Assembly: GCF_022347685.1 (NCBI RefSeq)
Contig: NZ_JAKRGF010000004.1
Coordinates: 248,001-312,000 of the forward strand
DNA: 64,000 nt
Direction: 5' to 3'
Origin: Thalassobius sp. Cn5-15
GTDB taxonomy: Bacteria; Pseudomonadota; Alphaproteobacteria; Rhodobacterales; Rhodobacteraceae
Made by a program: the position numbers and the translations under genes. Each line of letters opens with the position of its first letter. Position 1 is the first letter of the stretch. Of the stretch, positions 24,767 through 33,895 are shown piece after piece. The notes under the pieces are model-generated. The model had not been told where the DNA came from, searched no databases, and worked only from the letters and a program-made list of their open reading frames with translations.

Positions 24767-26353
24767 ATGCCGATTGCACAGGAACTACCGATTAACAACA
24801 ACGCCAGTGCCATTCAAATGGCGCAGGAGATTTTTGGCGCCGGTGTCACAGTGGTGAATGCCGACTATTCCGGCGACCGGCGGTCTTCGGGCACCTATTC
24901 CAACGGCGATGCGATCGCCGATGGGGTGACGCCGGGCGACACAGGTGTGATTCTGTCCACTGGCCGGACCAGTAATTTCACCCGCAGCAGCGGGTCGACC
25001 AACACCAACATCTCCAACAGCACTTCCAGCAACACACGGGGCATCAACGATAACGCGGATTTCAACGCGGCGGCGGGTACGCGCACGTACGATGCAGCGT
25101 TTCTGGATGTAGATTTCATTCCCAATGGCGACACGATGACGATCCAGTTCGTCTTTGCCTCGGAGGAATATCCCGAGTTCGTTAACAGCCTCTATCAGGA
25201 TTTCATCGGTGTCTGGGTCAACGGGCAGCAGGTGGATCTGGCGGTTGGGGATGGTGACATTGATCCGTTGAACATCAATGGCAACAGCAACGAGTCGCTG
25301 TTCATCTCGAACCTGAATGATGATTTCAACACCGAGATGGATGGTTTCACCGCCACCATGACGTTGAACATGAACGTCATCCCCGGCCAGGTGAACAGTC
25401 TGCGTATCGGCATCGCGGATGTGAGCGATTCCAGCTACGATTCGACGCTGCTGATTGCCGGTGACAGTATCCAGACTGCCTTTATTGCTGGTGATGACGA
25501 TGTGGATATCGCCCCCGGGTTCAGCCGCACTGTGGATGTTCTGGCCAATGACGGGGATGGCGCCAGCACGCTGACGCTGACCCATATCAACGGGCAGGCC
25601 GTGTCTACTGGGTCGGTGGTCACTCTTTCCACGGGCCAGCAGTTGCAGGTGAATGCTGATGGTACGCTGACCATTCTGGCCGACGGCGATCTGGAAAGCG
25701 TGACCTTCTCTTACACCGCTGAAACGAATGCTGGCATCAGCGACACTGCCTTTGTGACCGTCAATCAGGTGCCGTGTTTCGTCGAAGGCACGCGGGTGAA
25801 AACGCCCGCCGGTGAAGTGGCGGTAGAGCATCTGGAGGTGGGCCATTTGGTCCTGACTAAGGATGATGGCGCCCAGCCGGTGCGTTGGATCGGGTCGCGC
25901 ACGGTTGCGGCAGAAGGCGACTTTGCCCCGATCCATATTCGTCGTGGCACCTTTGGCGAACATGGTGACCTATGGGTGTCGCCGCTGCACCGGGTGATGC
26001 TTAGCGATCCGCGTAGCGAGTTGCTGTTTGGCGAGGCAGAGGTGTTGGTGGCCGCCAAAGAATTGGTGGATGGCCGCAATGTCCGTCAGGTGGCGGGCGG
26101 CGATGTGACCTATGTCCATCTGATGTTTGATCGCCATCAGATCCTCTGGTCCGAAGGGCTTGAAACCGAAAGTTTCCTGCCGGGGCCGCAAATGGCCAGT
26201 GCGATGGAACAGGATATCATGCAAGAGATCTGCGCGCTGTTTCCTGAACTCGACCCCGCAACAGGGGAGGGGTACGGCCCCACCGCGCGCAAAACCCTGC
26301 GCCGGTTCGAGGCGACGCTGCTTCACCCCGATGCAGAGGATCAGGTGGCCTGA
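24767..26353 (+). CDS. Choice-of-anchor L / cadherin-like / Hint domain protein
   Basis: The 528-aa protein has three parts. About residues 5-245 form a choice-of-anchor L domain (SGDRRSSGTYSNGD, GVTPGDTGVILSTG, FVFASEEYPEFVNS, GVWVNGQQVDLAVG). About 250-335 form an Ig/cadherin-like segment with VDVLANDGDG. The Hint domain starts at C337 (VPCFVEGTRVKTPAGEVAVEHLEVG) and includes WVSPLHRVML and VHLMFDRHQIL. Hint domains self-cleave in hedgehog and intein proteins; here no C-terminal Asn-Ser/Cys splice junction is seen, so cleavage without ligation is the more likely activity. No classical signal peptide is visible. ATG 24767 is chosen because the protein then starts MPIAQELPI, with a weak GGTGGGTGAG upstream. 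Confidence 0.88.
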   Translation: MPIAQELPINNNASAIQMAQEIFGAGVTVVNADYSGDRRSSGTYSNGDAIADGVTPGDTGVILSTGRTSNFTRSSGSTNTNISNSTSSNTRGINDNADFNAAAGTRTYDAAFLDVDFIPNGDTMTIQFVFASEEYPEFVNSLYQDFIGVWVNGQQVDLAVGDGDIDPLNINGNSNESLFISNLNDDFNTEMDGFTATMTLNMNVIPGQVNSLRIGIADVSDSSYDSTLLIAGDSIQTAFIAGDDDVDIAPGFSRTVDVLANDGDGASTLTLTHINGQAVSTGSVVTLSTGQQLQVNADGTLTILADGDLESVTFSYTAETNAGISDTAFVTVNQVPCFVEGTRVKTPAGEVAVEHLEVGHLVLTKDDGAQPVRWIGSRTVAAEGDFAPIHIRRGTFGEHGDLWVSPLHRVMLSDPRSELLFGEAEVLVAAKELVDGRNVRQVAGGDVTYVHLMFDRHQILWSEGLETESFLPGPQMASAMEQDIMQEICALFPELDPATGEGYGPTARKTLRRFEATLLHPDAEDQVA

Positions 26354-26355
26354 GG

Positions 26356-27447
26356 ATGAGCTGGATCGCGCTATCAGATCAGATACGGCAGGTGTTTGAC
26401 CCTGCGGGCATCGGTGCAACAGCGCCGGACGTGACGTTGGATCTGTCTCCCAACAGTCTGTTGTCGCGCGGCACTTTGACGTTTGAAATGCGCCTGCCGG
26501 GTGACGGTCGGCCACGGCGTTTGCTGGGGTATCACCGGGATCATCCATGGATCAGCTCGCTGTCCCTGCAGATCCTGCCCACGGGGGGCATCGCGCTGGT
26601 GATCACGCAAGGCCGCGATGTGTTCCACACGGTGCTGGAACATGAGGCCGTGACGCAGGCCGAAGAGTTGCGGGTCAGCTACAGCTGGGACGGGCCCGCC
26701 CGATGGGGGCGTCTGGCGATCGAGCGGATCCGTTCGGGCCATGTGTTTCTGAAAGAGTTGAGTGATCCGAAGCCGCTCTTGCTGTCAGACCTGCGAGTGA
26801 TGACGTTGGACCCGTTGCAGCGGCAGATGGATCGCTGTGTCCGCTTCTTTGCGGTGTCGACCGCGATTGAGCCTTTGGGGCCGATGCCAAGCCTCAGCGC
26901 GCAGGTGCCAGTGCTAACCGATCAGGGCTATCGCCCCGCGGCGCGGATCCGTCGTGGTGATCTGTTGCAAAGCGCCAGTGGCGATCTAGTGCCGGTGCTG
27001 CATGTGATCAGCCGTGAGGTACCGAGCCTTGGCAGTTTCGCCCCTGTTTTGTTGCGCGCACCTTACTTTGGTTTACAGCGTGATCTGGTTGTTGGGGCAG
27101 AGCAGTGTCTGCGCACTGCTGGATCGGCGGTTGAATACCTTTTTGGCCGGTCGCATGTGCGCATTCCGGCGACCCATCTGGTCAACGGTGTTTCAGCCAT
27201 CCGTGCGCGGGTTGGGGATACCCTGCGCTACTATCAATTTGTATTGCCGGGGAACGAACCCTGCATCATTGCAGGCGCGCCGTTTGAAACCCTGTTTTTG
27301 GGGCGGCAGCGCCGCGACGCGGGGTTGATGCAGGCGTCGCTTTTAGCGGGGGCGGAACGGGCACGCCTGCCAGAGCATCAGGCGCCCGATTGTCCTATGG
27401 TCGATCAGTTTGAGGCAATAACGCTGGCCGAACTGCGTGCTGCCTGA
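26356..27447 (+). CDS. LamG-like protein with degenerate Hint domain
   Basis: The 363-aa protein starts 2 nt after the preceding Hint gene and is probably co-translated. Residues about 20-165 look like a LamG/concanavalin-type beta sandwich (RGTLTFEMRLPGDG, LRVSYSWDGPARWGRLAIERI). Residues about 175-320 align with the neighbouring Hint domain: RIRRGDLLQSASGD, GSFAPVLLRAPYFG, ATHLVNGVSAIRARVGDT. The Cys that starts the Hint block is absent (SAQVPVLTDQG instead of PCFVEGT), and the SPLHRV motif is replaced by GAEQCLR. It therefore looks catalytically dead. Family members of this kind are seen in Rhodobacteraceae; function unknown. Confidence 0.75.
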   Translation: MSWIALSDQIRQVFDPAGIGATAPDVTLDLSPNSLLSRGTLTFEMRLPGDGRPRRLLGYHRDHPWISSLSLQILPTGGIALVITQGRDVFHTVLEHEAVTQAEELRVSYSWDGPARWGRLAIERIRSGHVFLKELSDPKPLLLSDLRVMTLDPLQRQMDRCVRFFAVSTAIEPLGPMPSLSAQVPVLTDQGYRPAARIRRGDLLQSASGDLVPVLHVISREVPSLGSFAPVLLRAPYFGLQRDLVVGAEQCLRTAGSAVEYLFGRSHVRIPATHLVNGVSAIRARVGDTLRYYQFVLPGNEPCIIAGAPFETLFLGRQRRDAGLMQASLLAGAERARLPEHQAPDCPMVDQFEAITLAELRAA

Positions 27448-27468
27448 GGCCGTGCGCAGGTTGTAGGT

Positions 27469-27846
27469 TTACTGGACCGGCGCGCGTTCGAGGTCGTTCA
27501 GATCCTCACCATCAAAGAACGGCGTCATCTGCGCCACAATGACCGAGTTCTCTTCGAGTGCGCGTGCCATCAGGGTGCGCTCATCCTCGTTGATGTCATG
27601 GCCCTGTTCCAGACGTTCATCCAACGTACCATAGCCGGTTACATCCAACGGGGCCAGATCAGCCTGTTTCAGGATCGCCACGGTTTCGCGCACGGCCTCT
27701 GCTTCATCCACGCCGCTTGCATAGATCATCAGGGCGCCGCCTGTGGCCCCTTCGGGCAGGCCATCGCCATCCTTGCGGCCAACCTGTACCAGCAGCGTGT
27801 AGACCTGCTGACGCGACGGTTTCTTCTGTTTCTTTTTCTCGCTCAT
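27469..27846 (-). CDS. Small conserved hypothetical protein
   Basis: The 125-aa soluble protein begins MSEKKKQKKPSRQQVYTLLVQ. It then has GATGGALMIYASGVDEAEAVRE and an acidic C-terminal half (DINEDERTLMARALEENSVIVAQM). There is no signal peptide or membrane segment. I do not recognise a family. ATG 27846 is chosen over an upstream start because it follows a coding-poor leader, although the RBS is weak. It lies convergent to the degenerate Hint gene and downstream of the YHYH gene on the same strand (66-bp gap). Confidence 0.7.
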   Translation of the reverse strand: MSEKKKQKKPSRQQVYTLLVQVGRKDGDGLPEGATGGALMIYASGVDEAEAVRETVAILKQADLAPLDVTGYGTLDERLEQGHDINEDERTLMARALEENSVIVAQMTPFFDGEDLNDLERAPVQ

Positions 27847-27912
27847 GAGGCAGGCAATACGCCGATGATGCCAATGGATCAAGCGCGAAGCGGCTTTTGG
27901 GGGGGCGACGGG

Positions 27913-28740
27913 CTAGCGACGGCGCAGGAAATCATCACTCACCGTGCCTTTGAAGCAGCGGGGGAAGAACGGGTAGCTATGGGTCGCAAAATAGATATAA
28001 CGCCCCGCCACAGTGGCACCGTTGCATTCATCCAATGTGCCGCTGCCGGCGCGATAGGTGTAATCCTGCTCATAGGTGCCATCATAGCGACCACCGGGAC
28101 TGTCCTCATCCGAGGGACGGGTGCCGGATTTTAACTGCCAGCTGCTGCGGGCCTGGTCGCCGACATAGTGGATTTCAAACCCGTCTGCCGCATAACCGAT
28201 CAGGCTATCGCCCTCGTTGCCGATGAGATCGCCAGTCCAAATGTCCGCAGGGGCGTGGTAGTGGTAGAGGCCACGGTGATCCACATGGGCGTTGGCGTGA
28301 TCCATACCCAACTGGCTGGCTGCGCCCATGCCCTCGACCCTCCAACCGCTGGAACGATCACGCGAAAAGCCGCGTCGGCCGGTCGGGTCATAATATTCTG
28401 CCGTGCCCGGGCGCAGCAGAATGCCTGAAAGTGTGATGCCAGAGGCGCTGGTGTTGCGGGTCACCCGCCCCGTCTGCGCGGGCGTGGCATCGACACAGAC
28501 TGTCAGATCCTGACCGCGGAAGGAGTGTGGATTGCCGCGCGTGGGGAATTGGCCAATGGAATGGGGCGGCGTGGCCTCTGACGTGATGCAGCGCTGATCA
28601 CCGCTGACCTTCACGTGAGCATGGCTGACACTGTGATCATGCGTCTGGCTGTGACTGTGGTCGTGATCATCGCCTGCGTTGGTGGATTGCACACAGCCGC
28701 CGATCAAAATGGCGATGCTTAATAGGCTGATACGATACAT
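27913..28740 (-). CDS. YHYH domain lipoprotein with His-rich N-terminus
   Basis: The 275-aa protein has a lipoprotein signal peptide (lipobox IGGC, lipidated C16) followed by a His-rich metal-binding-like stretch DDHDHSHSQTHDHSVSHAH (about residues 24-42). The core has a YHYH domain motif (DHRGLYHYHAP) with GYAADGFEIHY and the terminal RYIYFATHSYPFFPRC. YHYH proteins are secreted and otherwise uncharacterised. The His-rich stretch suggests metal binding as an inference. ATG 28740 is chosen because the lipobox begins nearby and GGGAG lies 5-6 nt upstream. Confidence 0.85.
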   Translation of the reverse strand: MYRISLLSIAILIGGCVQSTNAGDDHDHSHSQTHDHSVSHAHVKVSGDQRCITSEATPPHSIGQFPTRGNPHSFRGQDLTVCVDATPAQTGRVTRNTSASGITLSGILLRPGTAEYYDPTGRRGFSRDRSSGWRVEGMGAASQLGMDHANAHVDHRGLYHYHAPADIWTGDLIGNEGDSLIGYAADGFEIHYVGDQARSSWQLKSGTRPSDEDSPGGRYDGTYEQDYTYRAGSGTLDECNGATVAGRYIYFATHSYPFFPRCFKGTVSDDFLRRR

Positions 28741-29032
28741 ATGACGCTCCCGCTTGGGTGTTGGATTTAGGGTGATACGCAGCAACGCAGCAATTCCGTC
28801 GCTGTTTTGGATGATTCTTTCCCTTAGGTCACCTTTGGTTGAAATATGTCCTAATTGCTTAGTTTTGCCTCTCTCACCCCTCCATAAGGAGTGGTTTTAC
28901 ACGCGCTATTTGAGGGTGTGTCGCACTCTTAATTGGCGGGCGGCCTGCTTTTGGGCGCTGTGCGGTCGCAGCATAAAACCTGTAAATTTATAAAAATAAT
29001 ATTATGCATCCAAAGTCAGCGCGAGTTTTCAA

Positions 29033-30601
29033 ATGGCAACTGCAAGTAAATTGAGTGTGAATGTCAGGGCCACTGCCGATCAGATGGCAGACGCGATCTT
29101 TGGCGAAGGTGTGACCGTTCAGGGAGCGTCTTACTACGGTGATATGCGGTCCTCTGGGATCTATTCGGGCGCAGACAGTACGATTCCTGGTGTTGCGCCA
29201 TCGGACAGCGGGGTGATCCTATCGACCGGCAAGGCGCGTGACATTACCAATGCGCAGGGGCAGGTCAATAACTCTGCCAAGACGACGACTGACACCAACG
29301 GGGTTAACAACCACGCTGGCTTAAATGAGATTGCTGGGGTGAGAACCTTCGATGGGGCTATCTTTGAGGCAGACTTCATCCCTCAGGGCAACACGTTGTC
29401 GATGCAGCTGACTTTTTCATCCGAAGAGTATCTGGAATGGGTGGACAAAGGTTTCAATGACGCCGTGGGGGTATGGGTCAACGGCGAACAGGCCGAATTG
29501 ACGCTGGGCAACAGCGAAATCTCTATTGATGAGATCAATCCAGATAACAATCCTGACTGGTACATTGATAATGCCAAAGGTGATTTCAACACAGAGATGG
29601 ACGGCATGACCATCACGTTGATTCTGCGGGCGCCCGTCAATCCGGGTGAGGTCAATAATATCGAAATTGGTATCGCCGATGCAGGCGACGCCAAATACGA
29701 CAGCAACCTGATGATCAAAGCGGACAGTATTCAAAGTTCGATTACTGTGGTCGATGATGAGATTGAGTTGCCGATCGGGGCCGAAGGTACGCTGGATGTT
29801 CTGGCCAATGACAGCACCTACGCTGGTGGTCAGTTGACGATAACGCACATCAACGATCAGCCACTTGTGGCAGGCAATGTGATAACGCTGACCTGTGGCG
29901 CAGAGATCCGTTTGAACGGTGACGGAACGCTGGGTATCACCGCTGCCCATATCGAGGATGATAGTACCTTCACCTACACCGTGACCGATGCTTCGGGCGC
30001 TGAAGCGGCAGGTTACGTCACCGTGTCCTCAGTTCCCTGTTTCGTTGTCGGTACGCTTGTTGATACCGCGCGCGGGCCGATGCCGGTGGAGCGGTTGGTG
30101 CCGGGCGATCTGGTTCTGACACGTGATCATGGCTATCAACCAGTGCGCTGGGCGGGCAGCTGCCATACCGCCGTGACTCGCGACAATGCCCCGATTGAGG
30201 TGGCAGCCAACGCGTTAGGTGAACATGGGAGATTGCTGATTTCGCCACAACACCGCCTGCTGATCCGCGAAGAGCGGGTGTCGATGTTGTTCGATGCGAA
30301 TGAGGTGCTGGTGGCTGCGAAACATCTGGTGAATGGCGATACCGTTTGCCGCTGTATGCAAAATCCGGATGTGACCTACGTGCACCTGCTGTTTGACCGC
30401 CATGAGATCCTGCACACCAATGGCATCTGGAGCGAAAGCTACTTGCCCGGACCTGAGGCATCGACAGGGTTTGACCGCGATGCGCAGGCTGAAATCCTTG
30501 CGTTGTTTCCGCAGTTGGATCTGGCAACAGGTCACGGTTACGGGCCTGCGGCGCGCCTCTCTTTGCGGGGCTATGAGGCGCGGGCTTTGCAGGCGGGCTA
30601 A
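29033..30601 (+). CDS. Choice-of-anchor L / cadherin-like / Hint domain protein (paralogue)
   Basis: The 522-aa protein has the same layout as the protein at 24767. The choice-of-anchor L domain (about residues 10-240) has GDMRSSGIYSGADS, GVAPSDSGVILSTG and FSSEEYLEWVDK. An Ig-like segment follows with LDVLANDSTYAGGQ. The Hint domain begins at C336 (VPCFVVGTLVDTARGPMPVERLVPG) with LISPQHRLLI and VHLLFDRHEIL. Both share the acidic spacing of the anchor domain, so this pair is a duplication. No clear RBS precedes ATG 29033, and its promoter region is AT-rich. It is not co-transcribed with the first copy because the YHYH gene lies between on the other strand. Confidence 0.87.
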   Translation: MATASKLSVNVRATADQMADAIFGEGVTVQGASYYGDMRSSGIYSGADSTIPGVAPSDSGVILSTGKARDITNAQGQVNNSAKTTTDTNGVNNHAGLNEIAGVRTFDGAIFEADFIPQGNTLSMQLTFSSEEYLEWVDKGFNDAVGVWVNGEQAELTLGNSEISIDEINPDNNPDWYIDNAKGDFNTEMDGMTITLILRAPVNPGEVNNIEIGIADAGDAKYDSNLMIKADSIQSSITVVDDEIELPIGAEGTLDVLANDSTYAGGQLTITHINDQPLVAGNVITLTCGAEIRLNGDGTLGITAAHIEDDSTFTYTVTDASGAEAAGYVTVSSVPCFVVGTLVDTARGPMPVERLVPGDLVLTRDHGYQPVRWAGSCHTAVTRDNAPIEVAANALGEHGRLLISPQHRLLIREERVSMLFDANEVLVAAKHLVNGDTVCRCMQNPDVTYVHLLFDRHEILHTNGIWSESYLPGPEASTGFDRDAQAEILALFPQLDLATGHGYGPAARLSLRGYEARALQAG

Positions 30602-30615
30602 CTGTCAGAGTAATA

Positions 30616-30643
30616 AAAATGGCGCCCCGAAGGGCACCATTTT
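30616..30643. terminator. Bidirectional terminator between the second Hint gene and dapD
   Basis: AAAATGGCGCCC, loop CGAA and GGGCACCATTTT form a stem with one C/A mismatch, flanked by A-tracts on one side and T-tracts on the other. It lies 15 nt after the Hint gene stop and 25 nt before the end of dapD, which reads toward it. Confidence 0.8.
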
Positions 30644-30668
30644 AAAATGTAAGCGGTCTCGGCCGGAA

Positions 30669-31496
30669 TCAATCGCGCAGAAGCTCGTTGATGCCGGTTT
30701 TCGAACGTGTCTTTTCATCCACGCGCTTCACGATCACCGCGCAGTAGAGGTTGATGCCGTTTTTCGACGGCATGGAGCCGGACACAACAACCGAGTAGGG
30801 CGGCACTTCGCCGTACATCACTTCGCCGGTTTCGCGGTCAACGATCTTGGTCGACTGGCCGATGTAAACGCCCATGCCCAGAACAGACCCTTCGCGCACG
30901 ATGCAGCCTTCGACCACCTCGGAACGCGCACCGATGAAACAGTTGTCCTCAATGATGGTCGGGCCAGCCTGCATTGGTTCCAGAACGCCGCCGATGCCAA
31001 CGCCACCCGACAGGTGGACGTTTTTACCGATCTGCGCACAGGAACCAACGGTGGCCCAGGTGTCTACCATAGTGCCTTCATCCACATAGGCGCCGAGGTT
31101 CACAAACGAGGGCATCAGCACCACGCCGGGCGCAACAAAGGCCGATTTGCGCACGATGGCGTTGGGCACAGAACGGAAGCCTGCGGCCTTGTATTCCGCT
31201 TCGCCCCAACCGGCGAATTTGCTGTCGACCTTGTCCCACCAGCTGGCCCCCTGCGGGCCGCCGGATTGCAGTTCCATGTCCTTGATGCGGAAACCCAGCA
31301 GGACGGCCTTTTTGGCCCACTGGTTCACATGCCAGTCACCGCTTTCCAGTTTCTCTGCTACACGCAGCTTGCCCGAATCCAGCGCGTTCAGCGTGTCCTC
31401 GATAGCGTCGCGGGTTTCGCCGGTGGTGGCCGGGGTGATGGTGTCGCGGGCGTCCCAGGCGGCTTCGATTGCCTGTTCCAGTTGAGCGTTCGACAT
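30669..31496 (-). CDS. dapD: 2,3,4,5-tetrahydropyridine-2,6-dicarboxylate N-succinyltransferase
   Basis: DapD transfers succinyl from succinyl-CoA to tetrahydrodipicolinate, in lysine and peptidoglycan precursor synthesis. The 275-aa protein has an N-terminal helical domain and a left-handed beta-helix with hexapeptide repeats ([75 protein letters not shown]) typical of this family. ATG 31496 follows GAGGACAG. It and dapE serve the same pathway but are separated by the Hint block. Confidence 0.96.
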   Translation of the reverse strand: MSNAQLEQAIEAAWDARDTITPATTGETRDAIEDTLNALDSGKLRVAEKLESGDWHVNQWAKKAVLLGFRIKDMELQSGGPQGASWWDKVDSKFAGWGEAEYKAAGFRSVPNAIVRKSAFVAPGVVLMPSFVNLGAYVDEGTMVDTWATVGSCAQIGKNVHLSGGVGIGGVLEPMQAGPTIIEDNCFIGARSEVVEGCIVREGSVLGMGVYIGQSTKIVDRETGEVMYGEVPPYSVVVSGSMPSKNGINLYCAVIVKRVDEKTRSKTGINELLRD

Positions 31497-31585
31497 GGGC
31501 TGTCCTCTGTTCCTGTGGGTATTTTATGCTGCGGTTTGCCCTTGCTATAGGTGAGCAAGGGCCTTTGCGCAATCTTGGGCGTCAC

Positions 31586-32575
31586 TTACGTGGCGCTTAG
31601 CGACCCAAGGGCGGCAAACATATCGCGGTCATCACCGGTGCCTGCGTTGGGCGCGGTCAGCAGCACATCGCCATAAAAGACAGAGTTTGCACCGGCAAGG
31701 AAGCACAACGCCTGCTCCGCCGCCGAGAAATCAGAGCGTCCCGCCGACAGGCGCACGCGGGTTTTCGGCATCAGAATTCGCGCGGTGGCGACCATGCGCA
31801 ACAGGTCAAAGGCCTGCACCTTTTCGCGGTGTTCCAGCGGCGTGCCCTTGGTGGCGATCAGTGCGTTGATCGGCACGCTTTCGGGGTGGGGATCGAAACC
31901 CGCCAGCACCTGCAGCATAGATGCGCGATCACGCCAGCTTTCGCCCATGCCGATGATGCCGCCACAGCAAAGATCCAGACCCGCATCGCGGCAATGGGCC
32001 AGTGTTTCCAGCCGGTCCTGATAGGTTCGGGTGCCGATAATCTCGCCATAGAATTCTGGGCTGGTATCAAGGTTGTGGTTATAGGCCTTCAGCCCCGCTT
32101 CAGCCAAGGCTTGCGCCTGATGGGGTTCCAGCATGCCAAGGGTCACGCAGGCCTCCATTCCCAGATCGTTCACACCACGCACCATTTCCAGTACGTTGTC
32201 AAATTCCTGCCCGTCGCGCACGCGGCGCCACGCGGCACCCATGCAGAACCGTTCGGCGCCTGCCTGCTGCGCGCGTTTTGCCAGCGACACAACATGTTTG
32301 GGATTCATCAGTTTTTCTTTGTCCAGGTCCACCTCTTTGTGGTGGGCCGATTGCGGGCAGTAGGCGCAATCTTCGGGACAGCCGCCGGTTTTGATCGACA
32401 GAAGGCTGGCCTTCTGGATGTCCTCGGCGTCGTGGTGGTGGCGGTGAATCTCACTTGCGCGCCCAACCAGTTCTAGCAAGGGGAGGCGCATAAGCGCCTC
32501 CACCTCATCCACAGTCCAGTCAGAGCGGAACTCTGAAGGGGTCGAGGATGCTTGTTGGGGATCTTGATCAAGCAT
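31586..32575 (-). CDS. bioB: Biotin synthase
   Basis: BioB is a radical SAM enzyme that inserts sulfur into dethiobiotin. The 329-aa protein carries the cluster motif [12 protein letters not shown] with C66, C70 and C73, plus [15 protein letters not shown] and [11 protein letters not shown] of the auxiliary iron-sulfur site. ATG 32575 overlaps the bioY stop by 8 nt, so the two are one transcription unit. The other bio genes (bioA, bioD, bioF) are not in the window, so the cell probably completes biotin synthesis elsewhere or salvages precursors. Confidence 0.96.
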   Translation of the reverse strand: MLDQDPQQASSTPSEFRSDWTVDEVEALMRLPLLELVGRASEIHRHHHDAEDIQKASLLSIKTGGCPEDCAYCPQSAHHKEVDLDKEKLMNPKHVVSLAKRAQQAGAERFCMGAAWRRVRDGQEFDNVLEMVRGVNDLGMEACVTLGMLEPHQAQALAEAGLKAYNHNLDTSPEFYGEIIGTRTYQDRLETLAHCRDAGLDLCCGGIIGMGESWRDRASMLQVLAGFDPHPESVPINALIATKGTPLEHREKVQAFDLLRMVATARILMPKTRVRLSAGRSDFSAAEQALCFLAGANSVFYGDVLLTAPNAGTGDDRDMFAALGSLSAT

Positions 32576-33146
32576 CCGTTGCAGTCCCGCGGATTTTCGC
32601 GATCAATGCGGCAGGGGCGCCCAGCACCACAACAGCGGCGAGGGTGATTTTCACCAGATCGCCAGCGATGAACGGGGTGAAGCCCCACGCCAGCAGTTTG
32701 CCCTCAGGCGCGAATTGCGCCAGCCACGCCAGACCGAAGGCGTAGATTGCGGCCAGACCGGCAAACATTGCAGGCCACAGCGCCAGTTTCGGCAACTTGT
32801 CCGCGGCGTAGCCGACAATGGCCGTCGCCACGAGGAAGCCCACCAGATAGCCGCCCGAGGTGCCCAGCATATAGGCAAGACCGATGCCCTTTTCTGGCGT
32901 GCCGGCGAAAACAGGCAGACCAGCGGCGCCCGCCATCAGATAGCCAATCATTGTCGCCGTGCCGAGGCGAAATCCGTAGGTCGCGGCGATCATCATCAGG
33001 GCGGCAACCTGCAGGGTCATCGGCACCGGCCAGAATGGCACCTGCACCTTGGCGCTGACGGTCAGCAGCGCGACGCCGGTGGCGACACGCAGGATCTGTG
33101 CGGGCAGGCTCAGGCTGCCTGCGGTGGTGTTTGCGGTGGTGGTCAT
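32568..33146 (-). CDS. bioY: Biotin transporter substrate-binding component BioY
   Basis: BioY is the membrane S-component of the energy-coupling factor (ECF) biotin transporter. The 192-aa protein has about six helices and the family landmarks [29 protein letters not shown] and [12 protein letters not shown] near the middle. bioM and bioN are not nearby, so it may act alone or with shared ECF subunits. AAGGAAG precedes ATG 33146. Three BioR boxes lie between it and bioR, and it leads the bioYB unit. Confidence 0.95.
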   Translation of the reverse strand: MTTTANTTAGSLSLPAQILRVATGVALLTVSAKVQVPFWPVPMTLQVAALMMIAATYGFRLGTATMIGYLMAGAAGLPVFAGTPEKGIGLAYMLGTSGGYLVGFLVATAIVGYAADKLPKLALWPAMFAGLAAIYAFGLAWLAQFAPEGKLLAWGFTPFIAGDLVKITLAAVVVLGAPAALIAKIRGTATDA

Positions 33147-33160
33147 CGCGGACTTCCTTT

Positions 33161-33170
33161 TTATAGATAA
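33161..33170. promoter_or_regulatory. BioR operator box 1 (bioY)
   Basis: TTATAGATAA, an exact match to the alphaproteobacterial BioR box and its reverse complement form TTATCTATAA. It lies 15 nt upstream of the bioY start codon, placed to repress bioYB. Confidence 0.88.
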
Positions 33171-33202
33171 AAAATTTCATATGCCGAGATGAATAATTTA
33201 CA

Positions 33203-33212
33203 TAATAGATAA
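33203..33212. promoter_or_regulatory. BioR-like operator box 2 (bioY)
   Basis: TAATAGATAA, one mismatch from the BioR box TTATAGATAA, in the bioR-bioY gap. Confidence 0.6.
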
Positions 33213-33243
33213 TTTTTCAAGATGAATTTTTGTTAAGATGATT

Positions 33244-33253
33244 TTGTCTATAA
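33244..33253. promoter_or_regulatory. BioR-like operator box 3 (bioY)
   Basis: TTGTCTATAA, one mismatch from the BioR box in the opposite orientation, 22 nt from the bioR stop. Confidence 0.55.
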
Positions 33254-33274
33254 AATCACAGAATTAGTGCAAGG

Positions 33275-33892
33275 TCAGCGCAGCGCGATGCGGTCAGTTT
33301 TGCGCAGATGGCGGCGCAGTAATTCGCAAGCGGCGCCAACATCACGTCGGCGCAGCAGGACGAGAATCGCCGCGTGGTCTTTATCCTCACGCTGTATCCA
33401 GCCGCTTTGCCAGTTGGCCAGCAGGTGACGGGCTGATGCGATATGCAGGTCGTCGATGGTCGCCAGCAGACGTGGCATACGACAGGGCGCTAGGATTATG
33501 CGGTGAAAGGCACGGTTTTTCGCCTCCCAAGTAGGCAGATCCTCAGCCGCATCGCAGGCTTTGCGCGCTTCTTCGGCCTTGTGCAGATCAGCGCTGGTCA
33601 TTGCCATGCCCGCATGTTGCAGCGCCAGAACTTCAAGTGCTGCGCGCATATCGGTGATTTCGCGCAGCTCTGCTGGATCCAATTCGCTGACCCGTGTGCC
33701 GCGACGTGGCTGGCTAATCGCCAGCCCGTGCGCCTCTAGTTTCAGTAATGCCTCACGCACTGGGACGTGGCTGGTGTCAAAGGCCCGCGCGATGTGATCC
33801 TGGCGTAGTTTTTCCCCCGGTGGCAGCGTGCCCCGGATGATTTTTTCGGATAGGTCGGCATAAATGCGATTGGCGACGGTGGCGTTTGACAT
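33275..33892 (-). CDS. bioR: GntR-family biotin repressor BioR
   Basis: BioR represses biotin synthesis and uptake genes in Alphaproteobacteria by binding TTATCTATAA-type palindromes. The 205-aa protein has an N-terminal winged helix (NRIYADLSEKIIRGTLPPGEKL and IARAFDTSHVPVREALLKLEAHGL) and a C-terminal helical FCD domain (LREITDMRAALEVLAL, NRAFHRIIL), the FadR-like arrangement. A BioR box lies 3 bp upstream of its ATG, pointing to autoregulation, and three more lie before bioY just downstream. That context makes the assignment of this GntR member as BioR firm. Confidence 0.92.
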   Translation of the reverse strand: MSNATVANRIYADLSEKIIRGTLPPGEKLRQDHIARAFDTSHVPVREALLKLEAHGLAISQPRRGTRVSELDPAELREITDMRAALEVLALQHAGMAMTSADLHKAEEARKACDAAEDLPTWEAKNRAFHRIILAPCRMPRLLATIDDLHIASARHLLANWQSGWIQREDKDHAAILVLLRRRDVGAACELLRRHLRKTDRIALR

Positions 33893-33895
33893 GGA

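Noticed and set aside
24785-25963. A 392-aa frame antisense to the first Hint gene
   Set aside because: The composition is biased and no start or family is recognisable; the sense strand gives a clear domain protein.
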